DNA of 6,265 nucleotides. Source: Candidatus Babeliales bacterium. Lineage in GTDB: Bacteria; Babelota; Babeliae; Babelales; Vermiphilaceae. Position 1 is the first letter of the stretch. The number at the start of each line of letters is the position of its first letter. Under the pieces are notes generated by a model. It searched no databases, was not told where the DNA came from, and saw nothing but the letters and a program-made list of their open reading frames with translations. The stretch is from contig JAGVMI010000049.1 in NCBI GenBank assembly GCA_020053845.1, positions 1 to 6,265 of the forward strand, in the 5' to 3' direction. A program made the position numbers and the translations under genes. Shown here in pieces: positions 6,219 to 6,265 of this stretch.

Positions 6219-6265
6219 CGGCGGAAGTGTAATCCACTGGCGCGCCTCACAATAAGCACCATTCT

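Noticed and set aside
1..6265. tRNA genes, CRISPR arrays, insertion sequences or attachment sites
   Set aside because: I found no cloverleaf pattern, spaced direct repeats, transposase or flanking inverted repeats on either strand by reading.

Overview
This is a bacterial window of about 42% G+C (estimated by eye). All four recognisable genes lie on the minus strand, so transcription runs from high to low coordinates. Two genes have classic AAGGAG ribosome binding sites, three products carry Sec signal peptides, and a class II lysyl-tRNA synthetase is present. The striking content is a tandem pair of secreted proteins that match eukaryotic group IV cytosolic phospholipase A2 (cPLA2) along most of the catalytic domain. 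That combination suggests a Gram-negative bacterium living in or on eukaryotic cells. Candidatus Dependentiae (TM6/Babeliae) is my best guess; Chlamydiae-like or Legionella-like bacteria are alternatives. No marker in the window settles the taxonomy.

Layout in transcription order. (1) lysS, 6218 to 4713, has a 5' end that is unresolved because its frame stays open to the window edge. (2) A 117-base gap holds an 11-bp hairpin, a possible promoter and a good Shine-Dalgarno (SD) site. (3) The first cPLA2-like gene, 4595 to 2637, has a start region that looks frame-disturbed: the good SD and GTG are out of frame with the gene, and a nine-T tract lies between them and the rest of the signal peptide. 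(4) After 52 bases comes the second cPLA2-like gene, 2584 to 641, with a clean ATG and SD. (5) After 140 bases containing a possible promoter comes a small secreted coiled-coil protein with four cysteines, 500 to 75. (6) A strong rho-independent terminator at 12..55 closes the group.

The two phospholipase genes share a common design: signal peptide, an unnamed roughly 110-residue beta-rich domain, then the cPLA2 catalytic domain with its serine, aspartate and arginine in place. They look like an old duplication, probably co-transcribed. The downstream paralogue keeps the canonical GLSGS nucleophile elbow, while the upstream one has TLSGS and an altered oxyanion loop. Both seem to lack the regulatory lid and linker of human cPLA2-alpha. 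A reasonable inference is that they are secreted lipid-remodelling enzymes acting on host or prey membranes. The small protein could be a periplasmic or exported partner, but nothing beyond proximity supports that. lysS is a housekeeping neighbour.
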